A stretch of DNA of 7,634 nucleotides. Source: Microbacteriaceae bacterium UBA963 (lineage in GTDB: Bacteria > Actinomycetota > Actinomycetes > Actinomycetales > Microbacteriaceae). The stretch spans positions 1 through 7,634 of the forward strand of contig DBCH01000082.1 of assembly GCA_002292955.1 (NCBI GenBank), written 5' to 3'. The translations under genes were made by a program, and so were the position numbers. Every line of letters starts with the position of its first letter. Within the stretch, counting starts at the first letter, position 1. The notes under the pieces were generated by a model, which had not been told where the DNA came from, ran no database searches, and worked only from the letters and a program-made list of their open reading frames with translations. Below, piece after piece: positions 1-6,625 of this stretch.

Positions 1-63
1 TCAGCGCGCAGGGTCAAACCGATTCTCTCCGCGTTGGGTCATCGTTTTTCTATGGCTGAGAAA

Positions 64-1107
64 ATGCGCGCACTCCAGTACACCACCGTCGGTAAGGCTC
101 CCGAGATTGTTGAGCTTGATCGACCAACGCCCGGGCCCGGCCAGGTGCTCCTCAAGATCACTGCCGCCGGCGTGTGCCACTCAGACGAGTTCGTGATGAG
201 TCTGCCCGAGGACGTCTTCACGACCATGGGCTGGCGCACGCCGATGACGCTGGGCCACGAGGGTGCCGGCACGGTTGCCGAGTTGGGCCAGGGAGTCACC
301 GAGTTCTCCGTGGGCGACAGCGTTGCCGTCTATGGTCCGTGGGGTTGCGGGGTCTGCGACTACTGCGTGGTGGGCAAGGAGATGCTGTGCCCGCACGCGG
401 CCGCGCTCGGCATCCAGGCTCCCGGTCTGGGGGCTCCCGGTGCCATGGCCGACTACATGATTGTCGATACCGCCCGCCACCTCGTGCCGCTGGGCGACCT
501 CGACCCGGTGGCCAGCGTGTCACTCACCGATGCCGGCTTGACGCCGTACCACGCCATCAAACGCTCACTCCACAAGCTCACGCCCGGCAAGGTGGCGGTG
601 TGCATTGGTGCCGGCGGACTCGGGCACATGGCCATTCAGATTTTGCGCGCTATCTCGCCCGTGACCGTGGTGGCACTCGACGTGAGCGAACAGAAACTCG
701 AACTGGCGCGCGAAGTGGGGGCCCACCACACGTTCATGAGCGATGCCACCGCCGTTGAGAAGGTGCGTGCGCTCACCAACGGCGTGGGTGTGGCCGCCGT
801 CTTCGACTTTGTGGGCAACGATGTGACGGCCGGAATGGCCGGGCAGATGGTGGCTCCCGAGGCGGAAATTTCGATTGTGGGGGTGGGCGGCGGATCGCTC
901 CCCGTGGGCTTCGGCATTGGTCCGTGGGACGTGGCCGTGCGGTCGCCGTACTGGGGATCGCGCCCTGAACTCATCGAGGTCTTCGAGTTGGCGCGGGCCG
1001 GCAAAATCTCGGTGGAGCACGAGGTGTTTGCGCTCATCGACGGCCCCAGGGCCTACGAGCGGTTGCACGAGGGCACTCTGCGCGGTCGCGCCGTTCTGGT
1101 GCCGTAG
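64..1107 (+). CDS. Zinc-dependent medium-chain alcohol dehydrogenase (NAD(P)-dependent, ADH-A-like)
   Basis: Cytoplasmic oxidoreductase that interconverts alcohols and aldehydes or ketones with a nicotinamide cofactor. Counting from the ATG at 64 (347 aa), the catalytic zinc ligands are Cys38 (in CHSD), His65 (in GHEGAG) and probably Asp156. The structural-zinc cysteines are Cys95, Cys98, Cys101 and Cys109. The Rossmann motif GAGGLG begins near residue 182, and Asp206 at the end of the second strand favours NAD over NADP. From memory, the sequence and length (about 345 aa) closely resemble the Rhodococcus ruber secondary alcohol dehydrogenase ADH-A; the physiological substrate is not readable from sequence. 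Start choice: homologues begin at MRALQY (64). An in-frame ATG at 52 and TTG at 34 would add 4 or 10 residues; none of the three has a strong ribosome site, and 64 has only a weak GAG. The gene converges with the epimerase gene; the 25-base gap shows no strong terminator. The reading frame is intact. Confidence 0.93.
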   Translation: MRALQYTTVGKAPEIVELDRPTPGPGQVLLKITAAGVCHSDEFVMSLPEDVFTTMGWRTPMTLGHEGAGTVAELGQGVTEFSVGDSVAVYGPWGCGVCDYCVVGKEMLCPHAAALGIQAPGLGAPGAMADYMIVDTARHLVPLGDLDPVASVSLTDAGLTPYHAIKRSLHKLTPGKVAVCIGAGGLGHMAIQILRAISPVTVVALDVSEQKLELAREVGAHHTFMSDATAVEKVRALTNGVGVAAVFDFVGNDVTAGMAGQMVAPEAEISIVGVGGGSLPVGFGIGPWDVAVRSPYWGSRPELIEVFELARAGKISVEHEVFALIDGPRAYERLHEGTLRGRAVLVP

Positions 1108-1132
1108 GCCACCGGAGTAGCCAGGGCAGAAG

Positions 1133-2029
1133 CTACGCGAGTGCCTCGGCGATGGCCCGTTCAACCGTCGGCGATGTAAAGACGAATCCGTCGGCCTCGA
1201 GCGCTGTGGGCCGCACGCGCTGACTTGCGAGCAGGAGCTCATTGCCTGCTCGACCCAGCAGGAGACGAATAGCCCACCCCGGTGCGGGCAACCAGAACGG
1301 GCGCTTCATCGCGGCGGCGAGAGCGCGCATCACCTGTCGCGACGTCGCCTCCTCGGGGCCCACCACATTGACCGGTCCCGACAAGCGCGAGTTGAGGATG
1401 TGCACGATGGCGCGCACTTCGTCCTGCAGGCTCACCCACGGCCACCACGCGCGACCGCCAGCAAGGGGCCCTGCCGCAAAAAGGCGAGTGAGCAGTCGCA
1501 GCGGCGTGAGTGCTCCCCGAGGGGCCAAGACCAGCCCGGTGCGAATCACAGCCACGCGAACGCCCTTCGGTGCGGCGAACGCGGCGTCCTCCCAGGCACG
1601 ACACACCTCGGCAAGGAAGCCGTCGCCGGGCGCGGATTGCTCGGTGAGAATCTCATCACCGCGAGAACCGTAGAAGCCCACCGCAGATCCGCTCACGAAC
1701 GTTTTCGGCCGCGCGTTAGCCCGCGCCACGGCCTCAACGAGGGTGGTCGTCGCCGCGATGCGTGAGTCGAGAATGTCTGCCCGGCGCGCAGCCGTCCAGG
1801 GCATTCGTGAGATTGACGACCCGGCCAGGTTAACGATGGCCGTGAATCCACCCAGCGCATCAAGATCCAGGGGCGCGCCCGGTTGCCAGACGTGCACCAT
1901 CGGATCGCCGGCTGCCCGCGACGCCTGTCGCGTCAGGGTGTGTACTTCCCACCCGTCGGCGCGAAGCGCAATCTTCAGGGCCTGACCAATCATGCCGGTA
2001 CCCCCGGCAATGAGCACGCGTTGTGTCAC
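1133..2029 (-). CDS. TIGR01777 family epimerase-like SDR protein (YfcH type, with C-terminal DUF1731)
   Basis: Protein of 298 aa belonging to the extended short-chain dehydrogenase fold, in the subgroup often labelled NAD-dependent epimerase or 'SulA-like/YfcH' protein. The reaction is unknown for the family. The N-terminus has the dinucleotide-binding glycine motif GGTGMIG at residues 9-15. NLAG follows at 67-70, the family signature SGSAVGFYG at 113-121 and RTGLVL at 163-168. The C-terminal 50 residues (about 249-298) match the DUF1731 pattern, with LLLASQRVRP and GFVF. The usual SDR Tyr-x3-Lys pair is not in standard form, as is typical of this group. The frame stays open back to 2221, but the upstream 64 residues look non-family and overlap the DUF4395 gene. 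The GTG at 2029 directly precedes the conserved beta strand and has a strong Shine-Dalgarno, so it was chosen. It is the last gene of the minus-strand block, 34 bases after DUF4395. The 'cell division inhibitor' label seen in databases is not supported by anything here. Confidence 0.92.
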   Translation of the reverse strand: MTQRVLIAGGTGMIGQALKIALRADGWEVHTLTRQASRAAGDPMVHVWQPGAPLDLDALGGFTAIVNLAGSSISRMPWTAARRADILDSRIAATTTLVEAVARANARPKTFVSGSAVGFYGSRGDEILTEQSAPGDGFLAEVCRAWEDAAFAAPKGVRVAVIRTGLVLAPRGALTPLRLLTRLFAAGPLAGGRAWWPWVSLQDEVRAIVHILNSRLSGPVNVVGPEEATSRQVMRALAAAMKRPFWLPAPGWAIRLLLGRAGNELLLASQRVRPTALEADGFVFTSPTVERAIAEALA

Positions 2030-2032
2030 GAT

Positions 2033-2039
2033 TCCTCCC
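2033..2039 (-). promoter_or_regulatory. Ribosome binding site of the epimerase-like gene
   Basis: Read on the minus strand this is GGGAGGA, followed by ATC and then the GTG start at 2029. It is the best Shine-Dalgarno match in the window. It fixes the start at 2029 rather than at the far upstream end of the open frame. Confidence 0.75.
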
Positions 2040-2063
2040 GAATCTCTTGCGAGAGACAGCGAG

Positions 2064-2603
2064 CTAAGCGGTCTTGCCTCCGCGACCGACAATACCGGCA
2101 CGGGCCAGCAACACGTAGATCTGGCAGCCCAGGCAGTAGCCAAAGACCGAGTTGAGGAATGCGGCGATGAACGCAAACGCGGCGGCCACAGCGAGTCCGT
2201 AGGGCACACCGACGAGGTCAAGAACGAGGCCCACGAGCGAAATCACGAAACCGATCAGCTGCGCGAATGTGGGTGGTTTGGGGTTCTCAAGCTCGCTCGG
2301 CTTGCCCAACCGAGGGGCGATAACCGCGCGGAAGAACCTGCCGTAGGGGTGCGACTGGATACCACCGAAGGCACCCCAGGCAAACAGCACGGTGATCACG
2401 GCCAACAGCCAGAAGGCGGGATCGGCAAGGCGCTGGGGCAGCGTGGTGCCCGTTGCCACCGAGGGCCCCAGGAGGGCCAGCACAACCGTGACCGCCAACA
2501 GGACGGTGGTGATGGCGGCGCCAAAACGGGGTCCGCGCGGGTCGATGCCCTTTTGCCCGGGCTGAGCCGCGAGCGGGCTGGACTTAGATGACGTAGTTGC
2601 CAT
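2064..2603 (-). CDS. DUF4395 family integral membrane protein
   Basis: Protein of 179 aa with a polar N-terminus (1-25), followed by DPRGPRFGA (21-29), the hallmark start of DUF4395. About four hydrophobic segments follow, near residues 29-48, 64-81, 115-133 and 136-156. A CLGC motif (Cys157, Cys160) sits at the end of the last segment, before QIYVLLAR. The family's biochemical role is unknown. A CxxC motif at the membrane edge could be a redox pair or a metal site; this is inference. The gene begins inside the last 20 bases of the upstream thioredoxin-like gene, so translational coupling is likely. It has its own Shine-Dalgarno (GAGGAGA, four bases before the ATG). Tight coupling to a CxxC thioredoxin-fold protein suggests that the two act together in membrane thiol chemistry. 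The family assignment is firm; the function is not known. Confidence 0.9.
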   Translation of the reverse strand: MATTSSKSSPLAAQPGQKGIDPRGPRFGAAITTVLLAVTVVLALLGPSVATGTTLPQRLADPAFWLLAVITVLFAWGAFGGIQSHPYGRFFRAVIAPRLGKPSELENPKPPTFAQLIGFVISLVGLVLDLVGVPYGLAVAAAFAFIAAFLNSVFGYCLGCQIYVLLARAGIVGRGGKTA

Positions 2604-3033
2604 GATCTCTCCTCAGTGCAATATCGAGAGCGGTTCGAACCGCCTCGGGTCGGGGTGCTCCGCCGATGCGAGCGGCAATGGCGCCGCTGTTATCGAGCAC
2701 GAGCGTGGTGGGTGTTTGCAGAATGTTAAAGCTTGACGCGATATCGGGGCGGTGTGTGATGTCCACCTCAATGTGGCGAACTCCGCTGTGTTCTTGGGCA
2801 ACACGAATCAGGAGGGCCCTGGTTGCCGGGCAGCGGGAGCACATTTCCGTCGAAAACTGAACGAACGTTGCGGCCGAGCCGAAAGGTTCCTTGGTGGCGA
2901 GCTCCACGGAATGCACGAGGCGAAATCCTCGAACCTCCTGCACGCGTCCCGCCCGCAACCGAGCCACCAGACCAATCACCGACGCAACGATGACGAGTCC
3001 AGCGAAAATGCCGGCAACAATCCAGGGGTCCAT
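2584..3033 (-). CDS. Membrane-anchored thioredoxin-like protein with CSRC active site
   Basis: Protein of 149 aa with one N-terminal membrane segment (about residues 5-25) and a thioredoxin-fold domain (about 50-145). The active-site motif is CSRC (Cys65, Cys68) after strand TFVQFSTEM. The cis-proline loop is TPT (107-109) before LVLD, as in thioredoxins. The CxxC middle residues differ from the usual Gly-Pro, so the redox potential and partner may differ from housekeeping thioredoxin. Arginines follow the membrane segment (ARLRAGR, about 24-30). By the positive-inside rule they place the catalytic domain in the cytoplasm; this is inference. Start choice: the ATG at 3033 follows GGAAGG and gives a typical anchor. 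A GTG at 3072 would add 13 residues and lacks a ribosome site. This is the first gene of the minus-strand block. Its 3' end overlaps the DUF4395 start by 20 bases, implying a shared job. The substrate is unknown. Confidence 0.88.
   Translation of the reverse strand: MDPWIVAGIFAGLVIVASVIGLVARLRAGRVQEVRGFRLVHSVELATKEPFGSAATFVQFSTEMCSRCPATRALLIRVAQEHSGVRHIEVDITHRPDIASSFNILQTPTTLVLDNSGAIAARIGGAPRPEAVRTALDIALRRDHGNYVI
2608..2614 (-). promoter_or_regulatory. Ribosome binding site of the DUF4395 gene
   Basis: Read on the minus strand this is GAGGAGA, ending four bases before the ATG at 2603. It lies inside the coding sequence of the upstream thioredoxin-like gene, which fits translational coupling of the overlapping pair. 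Confidence 0.65.
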
Positions 3034-3041
3034 GACCTTCC

Positions 3042-3047
3042 ACGCTA
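3042..3047 (-). promoter_or_regulatory. Possible -10 element for the thioredoxin-like/DUF4395/epimerase block
   Basis: On the minus strand this reads TAGCGT, matching the actinobacterial TANNNT -10 pattern, and it ends eight bases before the ATG at 3033. The same hexamer precedes ftsK. If used, the 5' leader would be only one or two bases, so the GGAAGG between hexamer and ATG (3036-3041) may not serve as a ribosome site. No convincing -35 was seen. Confidence 0.4.
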
Positions 3048-3073
3048 GGCGAACTTTCTGCCGCAGGCCCACC

Positions 3074-3104
3074 CGTGTGACGCAGCGTTACGGTGCGTCA
3101 CACG
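3074..3104. promoter_or_regulatory. 31-bp dyad, candidate shared operator in the divergent promoter region
   Basis: The left arm CGTGTGACGCA (3074-3084) is the perfect reverse complement of the right arm TGCGTCACACG (3094-3104). In the nine-base centre, CG (3086-3087) also pairs with CG (3091-3092) around TTA, leaving only a G/G mismatch. The dyad centre (3089) is 50 bases from the thyX start and 56 from the thioredoxin-like start. It therefore abuts or overlaps the -35 zones of both putative promoters. This position fits a dimeric regulator controlling both directions. It is not a CRP-type site, because the TGTGA/TCACA half-sites are 17 bases apart instead of 6. I do not recognise the cognate regulator. 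An RNA hairpin is possible but fits less well, since both likely transcripts begin outside it. Confidence 0.6.
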
Positions 3105-3125
3105 CCACCACGCGCCGGCGGGCGT

Positions 3126-3131
3126 TAGGTT
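3126..3131 (+). promoter_or_regulatory. Likely -10 element of thyX (leaderless start)
   Basis: TAGGTT ends seven bases before the GTG at 3139, and no Shine-Dalgarno lies between. This spacing would put the transcription start at or next to the start codon, giving a leaderless mRNA. No good -35 hexamer is present; the right arm of the dyad occupies that zone. Confidence 0.5.
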
Positions 3132-3138
3132 TGTTGTC

Positions 3139-3870
3139 GTGACAGAGATTGAATTTCGTTCCGATGTGACCGTCGAGTTGGTGCGCTCCAGCGCCAATGA
3201 CTCCGACGTGCTTTTTGCGGCTCGCGTTTCGACCCAGGGTGAGCTGACCCTCGAGGCGTCTCGCAGCGAGGCGTCCGCCGAAGACGCCGTTCGCGACAAG
3301 GGACTCATCAACTACCTCATGCGTGATCGCCACGGTTCGCCCTTCGAGCACAACTCCATGACCTTTTATGTGCAGGCGCCGATTTTTGTCTTCCGCGAAT
3401 TCATGCGGCACCGCATTGCCAGCTACAACGAAGAGTCGGGTCGCTACCGGGAGCTTCGCCCTGTTTTTTACGTGCCCGCTGCCGATCGCAATCTGATTCA
3501 GGTGGGCAAGCCCGGCTCCTACGACTTCGAGCCGGGAACGCCCGAGCAGATTGCGCTGACCGCCGAGGCAACCAAGGCGGCCGTGACCTTTGCCTACGAA
3601 CAGTACGAGCGAATGTTGGCCGCCGGTGTGGCGCGCGAAGTGGCCCGCGGCGTTCTTCCGGTCGCTACGTACTCCTCGATGTACGTCACCATGAATTCCC
3701 GTTCTCTCATGAACTTCCTGAGTCTGCGCACCAAGCGCGAGGGCACGCACTTTCCGTCGTTCCCGCAGCGCGAGATCGAAATGGTGGCCGAAAAAATGGA
3801 AGATGCGTGGGCAGCGCTCATGCCCATCACCTACGAAATGTTCAACGCAAATGGCCGAGTAGCGCCGTAG
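3139..3870 (+). CDS. thyX: FAD-dependent thymidylate synthase ThyX
   Basis: Flavin-dependent enzyme that methylates dUMP to dTMP using methylene-tetrahydrofolate and NADPH, with FAD as hydride carrier. It acts as a cytoplasmic homotetramer and is unrelated to ThyA. The protein is 243 aa, close to the roughly 250 aa of the mycobacterial enzyme. The diagnostic ThyX motif (RHRxxSxNEESxRY) is complete at residues 90-103. A conserved ARE...R..LP stretch follows at 165-174, and Arg197 in NFLSLRTK lies in the region that binds dUMP in homologues. The GTG at 3139 is the first in-frame start and gives the normal N-terminus. It lacks a Shine-Dalgarno and is probably leaderless. The gene diverges from the thioredoxin-like block and is followed 26 bases later by dapA, the same order as in mycobacteria. 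Whether the genome also has thyA cannot be seen here. Confidence 0.97.
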   Translation: MTEIEFRSDVTVELVRSSANDSDVLFAARVSTQGELTLEASRSEASAEDAVRDKGLINYLMRDRHGSPFEHNSMTFYVQAPIFVFREFMRHRIASYNEESGRYRELRPVFYVPAADRNLIQVGKPGSYDFEPGTPEQIALTAEATKAAVTFAYEQYERMLAAGVAREVARGVLPVATYSSMYVTMNSRSLMNFLSLRTKREGTHFPSFPQREIEMVAEKMEDAWAALMPITYEMFNANGRVAP

Positions 3871-3884
3871 TGCGCGACTGCCGG

Positions 3885-3890
3885 TAGCCT
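3885..3890 (+). promoter_or_regulatory. Likely -10 element of dapA (leaderless start)
   Basis: TAGCCT lies in the 26-base gap between thyX and dapA and ends six bases before the GTG at 3897. There is no Shine-Dalgarno in those six bases. This fits a leaderless dapA transcript in addition to any read-through from thyX. The -35 zone would fall at the end of thyX and shows no clear match. Confidence 0.45.
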
Positions 3891-3896
3891 TGACAA

Positions 3897-4874
3897 GTGA
3901 GTAATGCGGTAAATCCCTTCGGGCAGGTGCTGGTGGCGCTTGTCACGCCCTTCGACACCGAGGGTGAAGTTCTGTGGAACGATGTTGAGCGTCTCATCGA
4001 CGACGTCGTGAGCAATGGTGCCGACGGCATCGTGGTCACGGGAACCACGGGAGAGACGAGCACGCTCACCGACGCCGAGAAAATCAAGCTGGTCGAGGTG
4101 GCCAAGAAGGTCGCTGGTTCGCGCGCCAAGGTCATCATGGGCGGCCCGTCAAACGAGACGGCACACGCGATCAAGTTGGTACAGGAGTCGGCGAAGGCCG
4201 GCGCCGACGCCATCATGGCGGTCACGCCCTATTACAACAAGCCCACACAAGCGGGAGTGCTCACGCACTTCCGCATGATTGCTGATGCCACCGACCTGCC
4301 CATGATTGTTTACGACATTCCGGGGCGCGCGGGCATTCCTGTTCACTACGAAACAATCCTGCGGCTGTCGCACCACCCCAACATCCGTGCCATCAAGGAT
4401 GCCAAGGGCGACTTCGCCGAGGTTTCTCGCGTCCTCAACCAGACAGACCTGCTCTATTTCTCGGGTGATGACGCCAACATCCTTCCGCACCTCGCCATCG
4501 GGGCGTCGGGACTCATTGGCGTGACGGCAAACATTGCGCCGCGCCCCTACCGAACCATTGTCGATGCGGTCAATGCCGGAGACCTCGCCACGGCCACGGC
4601 CGAGCACAAGAAGCTCGAGCCTCTCGTTCGCGCCGTCATGACGCACGTTCCCGGCACGGTGGCCGCCAAGTACGTGCTGCACGGTTTGGGGCGCATAAGC
4701 ACCCCGCGCGTGCGGCTACCCCTCGTGGGCCCCGAAGAGAGCGAGGCCGCCACGATTGAAGACGAGCTCGCTCTGGTGACCAACGTCGACGGGGTCGACT
4801 TCAGTAATTTCCGCCCTGACCGTAACGCTGCGGCTGGGGGAGCCCTCCCCAAGATTGCCGGCACCACGCGCTAG
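3897..4874 (+). CDS. dapA: 4-hydroxy-tetrahydrodipicolinate synthase DapA
   Basis: First committed enzyme of the lysine/diaminopimelate pathway. It condenses pyruvate with aspartate semialdehyde in the cytoplasm through a Schiff base, supplying lysine and, in species that use it, peptidoglycan diaminopimelate. The TIM-barrel landmarks are all present: VTPF (16-19), the substrate loop GTTGE (49-53), YYNKP (112-116, with Tyr113 matching the Tyr that reaches into the neighbouring active site), YDIPGR (139-144, catalytic Tyr139 and Arg144) and Schiff-base Lys167 in AIKDAKG. The length of 325 aa exceeds the usual 290-300. The extra sequence is a C-terminal tail (about 295-325) rich in Gly, Ala and Pro after the last barrel helix, of unknown role. 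The GTG at 3897 is the only start that gives the normal N-terminus; it has no Shine-Dalgarno. RNase J starts 29 bases downstream, so co-transcription is likely. Confidence 0.96.
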   Translation: MSNAVNPFGQVLVALVTPFDTEGEVLWNDVERLIDDVVSNGADGIVVTGTTGETSTLTDAEKIKLVEVAKKVAGSRAKVIMGGPSNETAHAIKLVQESAKAGADAIMAVTPYYNKPTQAGVLTHFRMIADATDLPMIVYDIPGRAGIPVHYETILRLSHHPNIRAIKDAKGDFAEVSRVLNQTDLLYFSGDDANILPHLAIGASGLIGVTANIAPRPYRTIVDAVNAGDLATATAEHKKLEPLVRAVMTHVPGTVAAKYVLHGLGRISTPRVRLPLVGPEESEAATIEDELALVTNVDGVDFSNFRPDRNAAAGGALPKIAGTTR

Positions 4875-4903
4875 CAGTTCTGGGCCACTCACGATTGAGA
4901 GTT

Positions 4904-6580
4904 ATGCCCAACGACATATTTGACCCGCCCGCCCTCGAAGCGGGCACCCTCCGCATCACGCCACTCGGCGGACTCGGTGAGATCGGCCGCAACATGGCCG
5001 TCTACGAGATGGACGGCAAGCTGCTCATTGTCGACTGCGGTGTGCTGTTCCCGGAGGAGCACCAGCCGGGCGTCGACCTAATCCTTCCCGACTTCACGCC
5101 CATCCGCGAGCGTCTCGATGACGTGCTGGCCGTGGTTCTCACGCACGGCCACGAAGACCACATTGGTGCGGTGCCGTATCTCTTGCGCCTGCGTTCCGAC
5201 ATCCCTCTCGTGGGTTCCGCCCTCACGCTCGCTCTCATTGAGGCCAAGCTCAAGGAACACCGCATTCAGCCGTATTCGCTCACCGTGCGCGAGGGTGCGC
5301 GCGAGAAGTTTGGGCCCTTCGACCTCGAGTTCATCGCCGTCAACCACTCGATTCCCGATGCGCTCGCCGTGGCCATTCGCACGTCTGCGGGAACGGTGCT
5401 GCACACCGGTGACTTCAAAATGGACCAGCTCCCGCTGGATGGTCGGGTCACCGATCTGCGCGCCTTCGCCCGCTTGGGAGAGGAGGGGGTTGACCTCTTT
5501 TTGCCCGATTCCACGAACGCTGACGTTCCCGGTTTCACGCCCCTCGAGAAGGACATCGGGCCTGTTCTTGAAAACGTGATTCACCGGGCCCCGCGCCGGG
5601 TGATTGTGGCCAGCTTCTCCTCGCACGTGCACCGCGTTCAGCAGGTTCTCGATGCCGCCGTCGCCAACGGCCGCAAGGTTGCGCTTCTGGGGCGCTCGAT
5701 GGTGCGCAACATGGGCATCGCTTCCGATCTGGGCTATCTCAAAGTTCCCGACGGCGTGCTCATCGACTACAAAAAGGCCGTTGACCTTCCGGATGACCGC
5801 ATCGTGTTTATGTCCACGGGTTCGCAGGGTGAGCCCATGGCCGTGCTCGCGCGCATGGCCAACCTCGAGCACCAGATCGAGATCGGCCCGGGCGACACCG
5901 TCGTGCTGGCCTCGAGTCTCATCCCCGGAAACGAGAACGCCGTGTACCGCGTGATCGATGGCCTCACCCGCCTCGGCGCCAACGTGGTGCACAAGGGCAA
6001 CGCCAAGGTGCACGTGTCTGGCCACGCGGCCGCGGGTGAACTGCTCTACTGCTACAACATCCTGCGCCCCAAGCACGTGATGCCGGTGCACGGCGAGTAC
6101 CGCCACCTCACGGCCAACGCGCGCCTCGCCATCGAAACGGGCGTTCCCGAGGAAAAAATCGTCCTGGCCGATAATGGCACCGTCGTTGACATGCGCGACG
6201 GCGTGGTGCGCACGGTGGGCCAGCTCGATCTTGGCTTTGTCTACGTCGACGGCGCTACCGTGGGCGAGGTCACGGACGCCGACCTCAAGGATCGTCGCAT
6301 TTTGAGCGAAGAGGGATTCATCTCGATCATCGTTGTCGTTGATGCCGCCACGGGACGCATCATTGTGGGCCCCGAGATTCACGCCAAGGGATTTGCCGAA
6401 GACGACGCCGTGTTCGACGAGGTGAAGCCCGCCATTGCGGCGGCCCTGACGGACGCCGCCCGCAACGGCGTTCGTGACACGCACGCACTGTCGCAGGCCG
6501 TGCGCCGCGTCGTGGGGCAGTGGGTCAACAAGGGCTACCGTCGCCGACCGATGATTGTGCCGGTCGTCATCGAGGCCTAG
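4904..6580 (+). CDS. rnj: RNase J-type beta-CASP ribonuclease
   Basis: Metallo-beta-lactamase/beta-CASP ribonuclease with 5'-3' exonuclease and endonuclease activity in characterised homologues, acting in rRNA maturation and mRNA decay. From the ATG at 4904 it is 558 aa, the length I recall for mycobacterial Rv2752c. The zinc-binding motif HGHEDH is at 81-86 (His81, His83, Asp85, His86). The further ligands are His148 (NHSIPDA) and Asp170 (HTGDF). The beta-CASP domain occupies roughly 205-370 (VIVASFSSHVHR at 233-244, FMSTGSQGEP at 302-311). SGHA (His374) and PVHGEYRHL (His396) follow, and the C-terminal RNase J domain runs from about 450 to 558. An in-frame TTG at 4895 would add three residues; ATG was preferred, with a weak GAGAG just upstream. 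The gene follows dapA by 29 bases without a visible promoter, so it is probably in the dapA operon. All key residues are intact. Confidence 0.95.
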   Translation: MPNDIFDPPALEAGTLRITPLGGLGEIGRNMAVYEMDGKLLIVDCGVLFPEEHQPGVDLILPDFTPIRERLDDVLAVVLTHGHEDHIGAVPYLLRLRSDIPLVGSALTLALIEAKLKEHRIQPYSLTVREGAREKFGPFDLEFIAVNHSIPDALAVAIRTSAGTVLHTGDFKMDQLPLDGRVTDLRAFARLGEEGVDLFLPDSTNADVPGFTPLEKDIGPVLENVIHRAPRRVIVASFSSHVHRVQQVLDAAVANGRKVALLGRSMVRNMGIASDLGYLKVPDGVLIDYKKAVDLPDDRIVFMSTGSQGEPMAVLARMANLEHQIEIGPGDTVVLASSLIPGNENAVYRVIDGLTRLGANVVHKGNAKVHVSGHAAAGELLYCYNILRPKHVMPVHGEYRHLTANARLAIETGVPEEKIVLADNGTVVDMRDGVVRTVGQLDLGFVYVDGATVGEVTDADLKDRRILSEEGFISIIVVVDAATGRIIVGPEIHAKGFAEDDAVFDEVKPAIAAALTDAARNGVRDTHALSQAVRRVVGQWVNKGYRRRPMIVPVVIEA

Positions 6581-6587
6581 CGTTTTT

Positions 6588-6610
6588 TGGTGCCACCGGT
6601 CTCGGCACCA
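6588..6610. repeat. Inverted repeat downstream of RNase J, possible terminator-like hairpin
   Basis: TGGTGCC (6588-6594) and GGCACCA (6604-6610) form a perfect 7-bp stem with a nine-base loop, starting eight bases after the RNase J stop codon. The T run (6583-6588) lies before the stem, not after it, so this is not a classical intrinsic terminator on either strand. Actinobacterial terminators often lack a U tail, so it could still end the dapA–rnj transcript. Function is inferred only from position. Confidence 0.4.
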
Positions 6611-6625
6611 CAGAGTTGCGGCGCC

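Noticed and set aside
1117..1136. GTAGC...GCTAC inverted repeat between the convergent genes, as a bidirectional terminator.
   Set aside because: The stem is only 5 bp with a ten-base loop, runs into the epimerase stop codon and has no T run on either side, so it is too weak to call.
565..1242. A 225-codon minus-strand open frame opposite the alcohol dehydrogenase.
   Set aside because: Low-complexity His/Arg-rich translation with no motif; the plus-strand gene has all zinc and cofactor motifs.
2030..2221. A 64-residue N-terminal extension of the epimerase-like protein.
   Set aside because: It is not family-like, lies inside the DUF4395 gene, and the GTG at 2029 has a strong Shine-Dalgarno directly before the conserved glycine-rich strand.
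3890..3895. TTGACA, a perfect -35 consensus, at the dapA start.
   Set aside because: The nearest A/T-rich hexamer (TAAATC, 3910) is only 14 bases away and inside dapA, so a transcript from it would miss the start codon. TAGCCT just upstream explains the site better.
6545..6566. CGACCG...CGGTCG stem at the end of RNase J, before the T run, as an intrinsic terminator.
   Set aside because: It lies within coding sequence, has only a 6-bp stem and ends 16 bases before the T run, which is too far for an intrinsic terminator.
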